A stretch of 38,560 bases of DNA from Crocinitomicaceae bacterium (GTDB taxonomy: Bacteria > Bacteroidota > Bacteroidia > Flavobacteriales_D > Crocinitomicaceae). The position numbers and the translations under genes are program-made. The notes under the pieces are model-generated. The model ran no database searches. It saw only the letters and a list, made by a program, of their open reading frames with translations, and had not been told where the DNA came from. The stretch spans positions 1,810-40,369 of the forward strand of contig JANRBR010000002.1 of the NCBI GenBank assembly GCA_030727405.1. Reading direction: 5' to 3'. Below are positions 24,553 through 32,853 of the stretch, piece after piece (positions within the stretch are counted from its first letter, which is position 1; each line of letters opens with the position of its first letter).

Positions 24553-24938
24553 TCGGCAAATCAGTCTATCGCTTTTTTAAAGAGGAAAGTCCGGGCAGTG
24601 TAGAGCATCGTACTTCCTAACGGGAAGGTCTCGAGAAAGGAATTTTTCGGGAACAGAAAGTGCCGCAGAAAGGAAAACTACCTGAGCGCTTGCGCACAGG
24701 AAAAGGTGAAAAGGTGGGGTAAGAGCTCACCGCTTTGACAGCGATGTTAAAGGCAAGGTAAACCTTACGAACTGAAAGACCAAATAAACCGAGGATTGCA
24801 GCAATGCATAAAGGGCTGCTCGTCCGATCTCGGAGGGTAGGTTGATGGATTCCAAGCGTGAGTTTGGAACAAGATAAATGATAGATAACTGCGTTGATTT
24901 TCAACAAAGGAGACAGAACCCGGCTTATGATTTGCCAT
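24553..24938 (+). ncRNA. rnpB: RNase P RNA (bacterial type A-like)
   Basis: About 385 nt. The catalytic RNA trims the 5' leader of pre-tRNAs with RnpA. The ends are set by stem P1: GGCAAATCA (24555-24563) is the exact complement of TGATTTGCC (24928-24936). Conserved core blocks are present in order: GAGGAAAGTCCGGGC (24582-24596), ACAGAAAG (24653-24660), GTAAGAGCTCACCG (about 24719-24732), GATAAATGATAGA (24873-24885) and ACAGAACCCGGCTTA (24913-24927). A T7 tract right after P1 probably makes P1 serve as terminator. Protein-like frames on either strand of this stretch are chance. Confidence 0.95.
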
Positions 24939-24952
24939 TTTTTTATTTTCAC

Positions 24953-25627
24953 ATGAGACTGTACATAGAAGATGTAACGCAGCGTCTGGAGAAAATACGT
25001 GACCAATCCCTGGTGGAAGGAATGGAAAATTACATGAAAAATAATTTTCCCTTTCTTGGAATCCGAAGTACACCTCGAAGAAATCAAATGAAGGATTGGA
25101 AAAATTCATTGCCTGCAAAACTTAACAGGAGCGAAGCTTGGGAAATCGTTCGGGAATTATGGCAAAAAGAAGAGCGTGAATACCATCATTTCGCTCTTGA
25201 CTGGATGATGACCTGGCCCCTAAAAAGCTACGAAAAAGATGATATTGATGGAATTTACTTTATTCTAAGCAACCAAAGTTGGTGGGATACCATCGACGGA
25301 ATTGCCGTTCATGTCGTCGGAAAATACGCCAAGAAATTTCCAGAAGAAATGCCCATAATCATTTCAGAATGGATCAAACATCCTTCTTTTTGGTTGAATC
25401 GAACGTGTTTGCTGTACCAATTAAAGTACAAAGAACAAACCAATTTGCCACTTCAACAGTCCTACATCCATGCCCTGAAGTGGAACAAAGAGTTTTTTAT
25501 ACAAAAGGCAATAGGGTGGAGTTTAAGAGAGGTTTCGAAATGGAATCCAAGCTGGGTAAAAGAGGTCGTTTCTAGCGAAGATTTGAAAGGCCTTGCTTAC
25601 CGCGAGGCGATGAAATATGTACCTTAA
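24953..25627 (+). CDS. AlkD-like DNA alkylation repair glycosylase
   Basis: A 224-residue all-helical HEAT-repeat protein of the DNA alkylation repair (AlkD) family, which removes N3- and N7-alkylpurines without flipping the base. The start at 24953 is chosen because the upstream ATG at 24878 lies inside RNase P RNA. Active-site residues known from Bacillus cereus AlkD (Trp109, Asp113, Arg148, Trp187) appear here at W111, D115, R150 and W189, a constant shift of two. The final motif K-A-I-G-W-S-L-R-E-V-S-K is typical. It begins 16 bases after the end of rnpB with no promoter of its own visible. Confidence 0.92.
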   Translation: MRLYIEDVTQRLEKIRDQSLVEGMENYMKNNFPFLGIRSTPRRNQMKDWKNSLPAKLNRSEAWEIVRELWQKEEREYHHFALDWMMTWPLKSYEKDDIDGIYFILSNQSWWDTIDGIAVHVVGKYAKKFPEEMPIIISEWIKHPSFWLNRTCLLYQLKYKEQTNLPLQQSYIHALKWNKEFFIQKAIGWSLREVSKWNPSWVKEVVSSEDLKGLAYREAMKYVP

Positions 25628-25659
25628 ATTATTGGGACTTTTTTGTAATTTCACACACC

Positions 25660-28600
25660 ATGAAGAAAAAAATACTCATCAGTTGCTTGCTGATCTTCCA
25701 ACTAAATCAGTTGCTTGCTCAATTCGGACCAGAAAATGGCGTGAAAAAATCTACGTCTAGCACCATTCTCGTTCGAAATGCGCGCATCTACGTCTCCCCG
25801 AAATCGATTCTGGATAATGCAGATATATTAATCGTTGATGGAATCATCAAAGAAGTAGGAAAGAACCTGAAAAACAATGAGGCACTGGTTCACGATTATT
25901 CGGGAAAAACAATTGTTCCATCTTTCGTAGAATTGTATACGGATATTGGCCTACCTAAATTGACGGCAACTCGTCCCCAATTAGAAAAAGAAAAAGAAGG
26001 TGCGTATTATTGGAACGAGGCCATTCATCCCGAATTAAATGCTGCATCGTCCTTTTCCATTGATGCCAAAGCAAATGAGGCCTTGATTCAAGAAGGGTTT
26101 GGTTTTAGCCTAAGTCATTTTATGGATGGAATGGTACGCGGAACAGGTGCCCTTATTTCCCTTGGAAAAGAAGACCCAAATCGTCAAATGCTTAAAGGAA
26201 CAGCTGCTCAATTTATGTCCTTTTCGAAAGGATCTTCTCATGAATCTTACCCTTCTTCTCAAATGGGAGCAATTGCCTTAATGAGGCAAGCACTTTATGA
26301 TTTGAATTTTTATTCCAATTCACCTCAAACCGAATACTCGATTTCATTGGATGCATGGTCCAAACAAATGAAGCTGCCGATTTTCTTTAAAACGGAAGAT
26401 AAATGGGAGATTTTACGTGCAAACCGAATCGCTAACGAATTTGATTTAAAATTTTGTTACATCGGAAGTGGTAACGAATATGCAGCTCTCGATCAAATCA
26501 AGAAATTGAATGCAACCTTGGTCATTCCAATGAATTTCCCGGATTCCTATGAGGTCAGAGATCCTTATATTGCTCGTCAAATTCCTTTAAGCGACTTGAA
26601 ACATTGGGAATTAGCACCATCAAATCCTTTGATGCTTTACCAAAACAACATCAAATTTTGCTTAACAAGCTTCGGTATTAAAAGTGCAGAACAATTTTGG
26701 AAAAATTTACGTTTGGTTATTTCAAAGGGCTTGCCTGTCGATGCCGCATTAGCTGCATTAACGGTTAATCCAGCAAATGAACTTGGTGTTTTTGATCAAA
26801 TTGGTTCCATAGAAAAAAACAAATGGGCAAGTTTTTCTGTCTACTCTTCCGATCCCTTCACCACAGAAGCGCAATTGATTCATGCTTGGTTGCAAGGGGA
26901 ATTAATTCGCGTGAAGGAACCCGTAAGTTCGAATATTGCGGGAAAATATTCAGTACAAATAGATGGAGAAAAATACCAACTTGAGGTGGAAGGAACCAAC
27001 GACCGCCCCAGTGGGAAAATCAAATTAGCATCGTTTTCTAACCCATCATTGAATGACACGCTTACGAAAAAAGTGAGCATTCAACTTGTTGAAAACGACA
27101 TCAATTTGCAATTTTCATCCTTTCAAAAAAATGTGCCAGGCATCATTCAATTACATGCTAAGGTTAGTCGAAATGCGGCAGTTTTTGAAGGTGATGGAAC
27201 TACTTCAAAAGGTGAGTGGGTACAATGGTCGGCCATCAGATCGGATAAAGAAACAGAGCCAAGCAAAGCTACAGAAGTTAAAATGGACACATCGTTCATT
27301 GGAAATCCATGGTTGCCTAATATGGCCTTTGGCTTACAAAGCAAGCCTTTAACTCAGACAATTGTGGTGAAAAATGCAACCATTTGGACCAATGAAGCAG
27401 ATGGCGTATTGAAAAATGCGGCGGTTTTGATTGAAAACGGGAAAATTGTGAAAGTGGCAAAGAATAATGCCTTTCAAATCCCTAGCTCAGCATTCGTTAT
27501 TGATGCAAAAGGAATGCACCTTACCGCAGGAATCATTGATGAACATTCGCATATTGCTATTTCAAAGGGAGTCAACGAAGGCGGACAATCCGTCACTGCT
27601 GAAGTGAGTATCTCGGACGTGGTGAATCCAGATGACATCAATATTTACAGGCAATTAGCAGGTGGGGTAACAGCCGCTCAATTATTACATGGTTCCGCAA
27701 ATCCAATTGGTGGTGGTTCGGCCTTGATCAAATTAAAATGGGGCGCTTCTCCGGAAGAAATGCTCATTCCAAATGCTCCGAAATTCATTAAATGTGCCCT
27801 TGGGGAAAACGTAAAGCAATCCAATTGGGGCGATTATAGCACGACCAGATTTCCACAAACACGGATGGGAGTTGAACAAGTTTTTTACGATGCGTTTTAC
27901 CGTGCTCGTGAATACAAATTAGCATGGACGGCCTACAACCAAAAGAAAAAAACCTTGAAGCCAAGAAGGGATTTGGAATTGGATGTGTTACTCGAAATTT
28001 TGGAAAGCAAGCGATTTGTGACCTGTCACTCCTATGTTCAATCCGAAATCAACATGCTCATGCACGTGGCAGATTCCATGGGCTTTAACATAAACACCTT
28101 TACACATATTTTAGAGGGATATAAAGTGGCAGATAAAATGAAAGCACACGGCGTTGGAGGATCAACATTCTCTGATTGGTGGGCATACAAATATGAAGTA
28201 AATGAGGCCATTCCTTACAATGCGAAGTTAATGGCAGATCAAGGGGTGATTGTAAGCATTAATTCCGATGACGCTGAAATGGGCAGACGTTTAAATCAAG
28301 AGGCAGCAAAAAGCATCAAATACGGAGGTATGTCTGAGGAAGATGCACTCAAGATGGTCACTTTGAATCCAGCAAAATTATTACACCTGGACGATCGCAT
28401 GGGAAGCATCAAAGTAGGAAAAGATGCCGATGTCGTTTTGTGGTCGGATAACCCACTGAGCATTCAAGCAAAAGTGCAATATACCATTGTTGATGGAGTC
28501 GTACTTTACGATGCAAGTAAGAACATGGAATTAAACGCTCGCAACGAAGCCGAAAGGGCTCGAATCATTGCGAAAATGCTTTTGTCGAATGAAAACGGTG

Positions 28601-28692
28601 AAAAATCGACGCCATTTGTCAAAAAGCCAAGAAAACATTACCACTGCGATACGCTTGGAGAAGAAGGTGAAACGGGTGAAAATACACATTAA
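25660..28692 (+). CDS. Secreted two-domain amidohydrolase, active site only in the second domain
   Basis: A 1010-residue protein with a signal peptide (M-K-K-K-I-L-I-S ... L-L-A-Q), so periplasmic or beyond. Two amidohydrolase barrels follow each other. The first (about 30-430) has the beta-sandwich edge and I-V-P-S-F-V-E-L-Y but no H-x-H, so it lacks metal ligands. The second (about 565-980) has H629-x-H631 in D-E-H-S-H-I, H790 in T-C-H-S-Y, H816 in F-T-H-I-L-E and D870 in N-S-D-D-A-E-M-G, the full binuclear-type set, as in imidazolonepropionase-like and prolidase-like enzymes. Substrate unknown; a peptide or cyclic amide is possible. The next gene, a related protein, starts 1 base after its stop. 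Confidence 0.88.
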   Translation: MKKKILISCLLIFQLNQLLAQFGPENGVKKSTSSTILVRNARIYVSPKSILDNADILIVDGIIKEVGKNLKNNEALVHDYSGKTIVPSFVELYTDIGLPKLTATRPQLEKEKEGAYYWNEAIHPELNAASSFSIDAKANEALIQEGFGFSLSHFMDGMVRGTGALISLGKEDPNRQMLKGTAAQFMSFSKGSSHESYPSSQMGAIALMRQALYDLNFYSNSPQTEYSISLDAWSKQMKLPIFFKTEDKWEILRANRIANEFDLKFCYIGSGNEYAALDQIKKLNATLVIPMNFPDSYEVRDPYIARQIPLSDLKHWELAPSNPLMLYQNNIKFCLTSFGIKSAEQFWKNLRLVISKGLPVDAALAALTVNPANELGVFDQIGSIEKNKWASFSVYSSDPFTTEAQLIHAWLQGELIRVKEPVSSNIAGKYSVQIDGEKYQLEVEGTNDRPSGKIKLASFSNPSLNDTLTKKVSIQLVENDINLQFSSFQKNVPGIIQLHAKVSRNAAVFEGDGTTSKGEWVQWSAIRSDKETEPSKATEVKMDTSFIGNPWLPNMAFGLQSKPLTQTIVVKNATIWTNEADGVLKNAAVLIENGKIVKVAKNNAFQIPSSAFVIDAKGMHLTAGIIDEHSHIAISKGVNEGGQSVTAEVSISDVVNPDDINIYRQLAGGVTAAQLLHGSANPIGGGSALIKLKWGASPEEMLIPNAPKFIKCALGENVKQSNWGDYSTTRFPQTRMGVEQVFYDAFYRAREYKLAWTAYNQKKKTLKPRRDLELDVLLEILESKRFVTCHSYVQSEINMLMHVADSMGFNINTFTHILEGYKVADKMKAHGVGGSTFSDWWAYKYEVNEAIPYNAKLMADQGVIVSINSDDAEMGRRLNQEAAKSIKYGGMSEEDALKMVTLNPAKLLHLDDRMGSIKVGKDADVVLWSDNPLSIQAKVQYTIVDGVVLYDASKNMELNARNEAERARIIAKMLLSNENGEKSTPFVKKPRKHYHCDTLGEEGETGENTH

Positions 28693-28693
28693 G

Positions 28694-29968
28694 ATGAAAA
28701 AGTATACATTTCTATTTTGCATGTTCGTCCTTCTTCAAGGAACGATGGCACAACGCATTTTAATCGTCAACGGAACGGCACACATCGGGAACGGTGAAAT
28801 CGTGGAAACAGCGGCCATTGGAATCGATAAAGGAAAAATTCTGTTTGTTAAGAATTCACTTACCAATGCCATTCAACGAAAAGACTGGGATACCATCATC
28901 GATGCAGAAAATAAGCACATTTATCCAGGAATCGTAGCGACCAATTCGACGCTTGGTTTGACCGAAATTGATGCGGTTCGGGCGACGAGGGATTTTAACG
29001 ATGTGGGTGAACTCAATCCACATGTCCGCGCTCAAGTGGCATTTAATGTAGAATCCAAGGTGATTGAAACAGTTAGAACGAATGGAGTCATGATCGCTCA
29101 AGCAAGTCCTCGCGGCGGAATCATTTCTGGAAGCTCTGCTACTATGTTTCTTTCCGGATGGAATTGGGAAGATGCTACGGTACTTGCGGATGATGGAATT
29201 CACTTGAATTGGCCATCTAGTACACAAGGTGGAGGATGGTGGGCGGAACCAGCGCCAAAATCGAGAAACGAAAATTATCAAAAAGATAAACAAGCAATCA
29301 TCGATTTCTTTGATCTTGCTAAAGTATATGCGGAAAGTCAAAAATCCATTGAAGACCTTCGCCTGGAAGCAATGAAGGCATGCTTTAACGGACAGAAACG
29401 CGTGTATTTTCATGCGGATGGAATGCAGCAAATTTTGGACATTATTGAGTTTTCTGAACGATTTAAACTAAAATTCCCAGTTATTGTAGGAGGCTACGAA
29501 GCGCATTTAGTTGGACAACGATTAAAAGATTCGAAAATACCAGTCATGTTGAACAGAATACATAGCCTGCCAGAACGTGAAGAGGATGATGTCAATTTAC
29601 CTTACTCCTTGCCGTTTTTGTTGCAAAAACAAGGAATTTTATTCTGCCTACAAAATGCTGGGGACATGGAGGCAATGAACACACGAAATTTACCTTTTCA
29701 AGCGGGAACCGCAATGGCATACGGATTAACGGCTGAACAAGCATTGCAATCAATTTCTTTGAGTGCATGCAAAATTATCGGAATCGATGATGAATTTGGT
29801 TCACTGGAACAAGGGAAATCGGCCACACTCTTCATTTCGAAAGGACCAGCACTCGATATGAAATCGAACGATGTAACTTGTTTGATTTTTCATGGACAAT
29901 TGGAGACCGCTGAAAATTTTCAATGGAAATTGTACCAAAAGTACAAGAAGAAATACCAAGGAAAATAA
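28694..29968 (+). CDS. Secreted amidohydrolase-like protein lacking metal ligands
   Basis: The product is 424 residues from 28694, opening with a signal peptide (M-K-K-Y-T-F-L-F ... T-M-A-Q). Longer frames overlap the previous gene and lack a signal. The amidohydrolase outline is kept: G-K-I-L-F-V-K near residue 45, K-H-I-Y-P-G-I-V at about 73, and a C-terminal D-D-E-F-G-S-L-E-Q-G-K-S-A-T-L-F that is the usual end of the beta-sandwich. Where H-x-H is expected the sequence is I-V-A-T-N-S-T-L, so catalysis by the normal mechanism is unlikely. It resembles the N-terminal half of the neighbouring protein. One base separates the two genes, so they are coupled and the products may form a complex. 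Confidence 0.82.
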   Translation: MKKYTFLFCMFVLLQGTMAQRILIVNGTAHIGNGEIVETAAIGIDKGKILFVKNSLTNAIQRKDWDTIIDAENKHIYPGIVATNSTLGLTEIDAVRATRDFNDVGELNPHVRAQVAFNVESKVIETVRTNGVMIAQASPRGGIISGSSATMFLSGWNWEDATVLADDGIHLNWPSSTQGGGWWAEPAPKSRNENYQKDKQAIIDFFDLAKVYAESQKSIEDLRLEAMKACFNGQKRVYFHADGMQQILDIIEFSERFKLKFPVIVGGYEAHLVGQRLKDSKIPVMLNRIHSLPEREEDDVNLPYSLPFLLQKQGILFCLQNAGDMEAMNTRNLPFQAGTAMAYGLTAEQALQSISLSACKIIGIDDEFGSLEQGKSATLFISKGPALDMKSNDVTCLIFHGQLETAENFQWKLYQKYKKKYQGK

Positions 29969-29981
29969 AGAGTAAACTTCC

Positions 29982-30007
29982 TGTAACTTATCTTAAAGGA
30001 AGTCGTC
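29982..30007 (+). promoter_or_regulatory. Predicted ECF sigma promoter of the sigma/anti-sigma operon
   Basis: TGTAACTT at 29982-29989 (AAC at 29985-29987), 16 nt, then CGTC at 30004-30007. The AAC-N16-CGTC layout is that of many ECF sigma promoters, which are usually self-regulated. The same TGTAAC-N16-CGTC arrangement recurs before the barrel gene at 31617. The ATG at 30022 lies 14 bases past CGTC. Confidence 0.65.
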
Positions 30008-30021
30008 CTAAAAGTGGTGTT

Positions 30022-30507
30022 ATGACGGTAAGTGAGTATAATCAAAGCGTAAAGGACTTTGCAGACCGATTGTATCGGTTTGCACTAAAGAATTTGAATG
30101 ACACAGATTTAGCAAAAGATTTTGTGCAAGATGCTTACGAAAAATTATGGATGCGCATTGATCAGGTCGACAATAACAAAGTGAAATCTTACTTGTTCCG
30201 AACAGTAGTAAACGCTCAAATCGACCGCTCCCGCAGAGCCAAATTGCAACAAAATCACTTGGCATCGTTGGAGGTAAATCCTACACAGGAACACATTTCC
30301 TTTGATGTTCAAGAGAAAATTGATGAAGGTGTAAATCGACTCACTGAAATACAACGTACGGTATTAACCTTGCGAGATTACGAGGGATATTCCTATCACG
30401 AAATTGCTGAAATGACTGACTTGAGTGAAGACCAAGTAAAAGTGTACATTTTTCGTGCAAGGAAATTTTTGAAAGCATATATTGGAAAGGTAGAAGTATT
30501 GATATGA
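30022..30507 (+). CDS. ECF-family RNA polymerase sigma factor
   Basis: The product is 161 residues from 30022. A longer frame from 29923 would run through the predicted promoter and overlap the previous gene. Sigma region 2 occupies about 8-75 (L-Y-R-F-A-L-K-N-L-N-D, then A-K-D-F-V-Q-D-A-Y-E-K-L-W, and S-Y-L-F-R-T-V-V-N-A-Q-I-D). Region 4 covers about 98-155 (L-T-E-I-Q-R-T-V-L-T-L-R, then S-Y-H-E-I-A-E-M-T and Q-V-K-V-Y-I-F-R-A-R-K). It should direct RNA polymerase to the two TGTAAC-N16-CGTC sites here. The next gene, a membrane anti-sigma factor, overlaps its stop by ATGA, so the two are translationally coupled. Confidence 0.95.
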   Translation: MTVSEYNQSVKDFADRLYRFALKNLNDTDLAKDFVQDAYEKLWMRIDQVDNNKVKSYLFRTVVNAQIDRSRRAKLQQNHLASLEVNPTQEHISFDVQEKIDEGVNRLTEIQRTVLTLRDYEGYSYHEIAEMTDLSEDQVKVYIFRARKFLKAYIGKVEVLI

Positions 30508-31553
30508 ATTGGTCAAAAGAATATTTGGAAGCTAGAATGCTGGATGCCATCGAAGGTCGTCTTTCTGAAGAGCAATTGATTCAATTGAAGCAATTCATTC
30601 AAGAAAACCCCTCGCTCGGTGATTTAGGTGATACACTCGTTTACCTTAAACAGAATGATTCCATCGATTTTGATCATTCCGCGTTATTGAAAAAAGAGGG
30701 CTTTCATCCGTCCGCCTACCAACAGGAGGAAGGAACAGAAAAAGAGAAAATGTCTATTGCGAAAATAGAGGGACTCTTGTCCGAAAAGGAAGAAAAAACC
30801 TTCGAACATTTGTTGAAAATAGACGGTGAGTTGAAACGTGAATGGAATGCCGTTCAACAAACCAAATTGGTTCCAAATCATGAAATTATTTTCCCAGCCA
30901 TTAATTCATTGAAAAGGAATTCTGGAAAAGTCATTCCTTTCCGAAGGTATTTTACCTATGCAGCAGCGGCAAGTGTTATTTTAGTGTTATTCTTGAATTG
31001 GCCAAGTCCAGAAAACCAGGTGAAAACAGCTAGGAAGACAACACAAAAAACCGTAAATGTTGACCAAAAGGAAACTAAACCACAAATAGACGAGACGAAT
31101 AAGGCCACTGGTAATGAAAGAAAGAATCCTGAAAATATTCAAAATGAACACATCGATCTAGGACAGAATGAAGTGCGTGATTGCATAGTTCAAGAGCTCG
31201 TTCCTAAAATAGAACAAATCCCAAGTGGACCGTCGATGTACTTGGCTCAACCGATTGTAGACCCGATTGAATTAGCTGCGGTGAATCCAACTACCGAACC
31301 AATTTACACTCTAAATAACTCAATAGTTAGTGAGTCCATCGGGATCCGTGAATTTGTTTTTCAAAAAGGCAACGAAAAATTATTTGGGAAGGCAAAACCG
31401 AGTATGTCGGAAAAATACACCTCCATTACCAATTACTTAGCCCAAACAACAAAGATTCCTATTACCTATAAGGAAAAAGAAGATGGAAATGTGAAGACCA
31501 CTTATTTTAAATTAGGATTTATCTCAATTGAAAGAAAACACACTAAAAGATAA
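30504..31553 (+). CDS. Membrane anti-sigma factor with duplicated N-terminal motif
   Basis: A 349-residue single-pass membrane protein. Residues 1-148 are cytosolic and charged, a transmembrane helix lies at about 149-166 (Y-F-T-Y-A-A-A-A-S-V-I-L-V-L-F-L), and the remaining 180 residues are periplasmic and rich in K, N, P and T. The cytosolic part holds two similar helical units, I-E-G-R-L-S-E-E-Q near 16-24 and I-E-G-L-L-S-E-K-E near 88-96, of the type seen in Bacteroidota anti-sigma factors. No zinc H-x(3)-C-x(2)-C motif is seen. Position, ATGA overlap and topology make it the partner of the ECF sigma factor. The signal that releases the sigma factor is unknown. Confidence 0.85.
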   Translation: MNWSKEYLEARMLDAIEGRLSEEQLIQLKQFIQENPSLGDLGDTLVYLKQNDSIDFDHSALLKKEGFHPSAYQQEEGTEKEKMSIAKIEGLLSEKEEKTFEHLLKIDGELKREWNAVQQTKLVPNHEIIFPAINSLKRNSGKVIPFRRYFTYAAAASVILVLFLNWPSPENQVKTARKTTQKTVNVDQKETKPQIDETNKATGNERKNPENIQNEHIDLGQNEVRDCIVQELVPKIEQIPSGPSMYLAQPIVDPIELAAVNPTTEPIYTLNNSIVSESIGIREFVFQKGNEKLFGKAKPSMSEKYTSITNYLAQTTKIPITYKEKEDGNVKTTYFKLGFISIERKHTKR

Positions 31554-31559
31554 GTGGAT

Positions 31560-31585
31560 TGTAACAAAAATAAAGTAGCGCCGTC
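31560..31585 (+). promoter_or_regulatory. Predicted ECF sigma promoter of the barrel gene at 31617
   Basis: TGTAAC at 31560-31565 (AAC 31563-31565), 16 nt, then CGTC at 31582-31585. This is the same spacing and core as the site before the sigma gene, and it begins 7 bases after the anti-sigma stop. It ends 31 bases before the barrel start codon. Confidence 0.65.
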
Positions 31586-31616
31586 AAAGGCATATCAAAA
31601 CAAAAAATGAAATAAA

Positions 31617-32675
31617 ATGAAGCAGTTATTACTTTTAGGATTTATCGGATTTTCCACAACCTTTTTCGCACAAAAAGACATGACCAAACGAATTGTGCAA
31701 ATCAAAGGAAATGACACCACCGTGATTGTGATCAACGAACGAATGGATAAAATGGATTCTATTTTGACCGAAGAAATGAAAACGATTTATGGTTCCGATT
31801 CAATGTTTACACGCGTTGAAGTTTACATGGATTCCACCATGAAAGGTGAGGATGGTCCTTTTTCTTCGGATTCCATCAAAGTGAAGATTGGAAACATGAA
31901 AATTGTGATCCTGGGCGATCGAAACGGAAATGCAAAAGGCGAAAAAAGAATGATCATCGATGAACGTGTAATCATTCAGGAAGACAACCAAGCATTGGTA
32001 TTGGATTCAGATGATTTTAATTCTGAAAAAACGGACTGCGAATCTAAAACAAACAATTCAGTTTGGTCGGGCTTTGGAATAAATGCCAATGGATTTTTAA
32101 CTTCTGAAAATAAATTGGCAACAGGCAGTGAGCTAGGCTTTTTAGAATTAGATCCTGCAAAAAGCCTCGGCATTCAATTAAATCTTTTCGAAAAACGATT
32201 CCCCATTATTAAAGGATATTTAGGAGTAACAACTGGACTCGGGTTTCAATGGAACCGTTATGCACTGAAAAATAATGTTGACATTACTTCGTCAAATGAC
32301 ACCATCTTCGGAGTGGAGAACGCTACAAAAAATTACACGAAGAACACGCTGAGTTCAGTTTATTTACAAGCACCATTATTGTTGCAAATTAACACCAATA
32401 AAGATCCAAACGAATCCTGGACAATTTCTGCCGGTGTTGTAGGTGGAATCCGTATTGGTGGCATGCAAAAAACGAAATGGGAAGTGGAAGGCAACAAAAA
32501 CAAAAACAAAACGAAAGATGATTTTAATTTCCGTCCTTTTTCTGCCTCACTTATGGCGCTGATTGGCTACGGTGACTGGAATCTCTACATGACATATAAT
32601 TTGACAGACGTCTTTAACGAAGAATCAGCTCTGTCATTGCGTGGTGTGAACGCTGGAATTTTACTCTCGTTTTAA
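31617..32675 (+). CDS. Outer-membrane protein, C-terminal beta-barrel (PorT-like), ECF regulon member
   Basis: A 352-residue protein with a signal peptide (M-K-Q-L-L-L-L-G ... T-T-F-F-A-Q). Residues about 20-140 form a charged, non-barrel region with repeated D-S and M-D stretches and an I-V-I-N-E-R strand. From about 145 the pattern becomes barrel strands: G-F-G-I-N-A-N-G-F, then G-Y-L-G-V-T-T-G-L-G-F-Q-W, G-D-W-N-L-Y-M-T-Y-N-L and a final A-G-I-L-L-S-F. PorT-like or OMP_b-brl_2 domains have this form. It has its own predicted ECF promoter and a strong terminator. A role in envelope homeostasis is inferred only from that promoter. Confidence 0.78.
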   Translation: MKQLLLLGFIGFSTTFFAQKDMTKRIVQIKGNDTTVIVINERMDKMDSILTEEMKTIYGSDSMFTRVEVYMDSTMKGEDGPFSSDSIKVKIGNMKIVILGDRNGNAKGEKRMIIDERVIIQEDNQALVLDSDDFNSEKTDCESKTNNSVWSGFGINANGFLTSENKLATGSELGFLELDPAKSLGIQLNLFEKRFPIIKGYLGVTTGLGFQWNRYALKNNVDITSSNDTIFGVENATKNYTKNTLSSVYLQAPLLLQINTNKDPNESWTISAGVVGGIRIGGMQKTKWEVEGNKNKNKTKDDFNFRPFSASLMALIGYGDWNLYMTYNLTDVFNEESALSLRGVNAGILLSF

Positions 32676-32706
32676 CAAATACCTCTTATCACCACCATAA
32701 TAGGTG

Positions 32707-32744
32707 AGACGATGCATCAATTTTTGGTGCATCGTTTCTTTTTT
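32707..32744 (+). terminator. Terminator after the ECF-controlled barrel gene
   Basis: The stem ACGATGCATCA/TGGTGCATCGT (one G-T pair), beginning at about 32709 and closing at about 32735, has a short T-rich loop and ends in a tract TTTCTTTTTT. It sits 32 bases after the barrel stop and cleanly separates that unit from the E1 gene. Confidence 0.85.
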
Positions 32745-32784
32745 ATGCTATTTGCAAATTATTTTCCCCATTCTCTTTGGTGAA

Positions 32785-32816
32785 TTCGTGCCTTTCCTAG
32801 TGGATTTGTATATTTG
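32785..32816 (+). promoter_or_regulatory. Predicted promoter of the E1 fusion gene
   Basis: TATATTTG (32809-32816) fits TANNTTTG. TTCG (32785-32788) lies 20 nt upstream, the same near-consensus -33 seen before rnpB. The leader to the ATG at 32854 is about 33 nt. Confidence 0.6.
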
Positions 32817-32853
32817 TCCCACTGAAAGTATTGACAAAACAAAAAAAAGAACC

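Noticed and set aside
24878-24952. Upstream ATG extending the AlkD-like protein by 25 residues
   Set aside because: These bases are the 3' part of RNase P RNA, including its conserved ACAGAACCCGGCTTA block and the P1 strand.
24617-25118. Long minus-strand open frames over the RNase P region
   Set aside because: They are antisense to rnpB and the alkD-like gene, have no family resemblance, and the conserved RNA blocks explain the sequence.
29923-30021. N-terminal extension of the ECF sigma factor
   Set aside because: It overlaps the preceding gene in another frame and passes through the predicted ECF promoter.
32493-32515. Lysine/asparagine repeat in the barrel protein as a tandem-repeat element
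   Set aside because: It is only a few codons in an extracellular loop and looks like ordinary A-rich sequence.
32704-32853. N-terminal extension of the E1 protein
   Set aside because: It covers the upstream terminator and the TTCG-N20-TATATTTG promoter, and the residues do not fit the E1 family.
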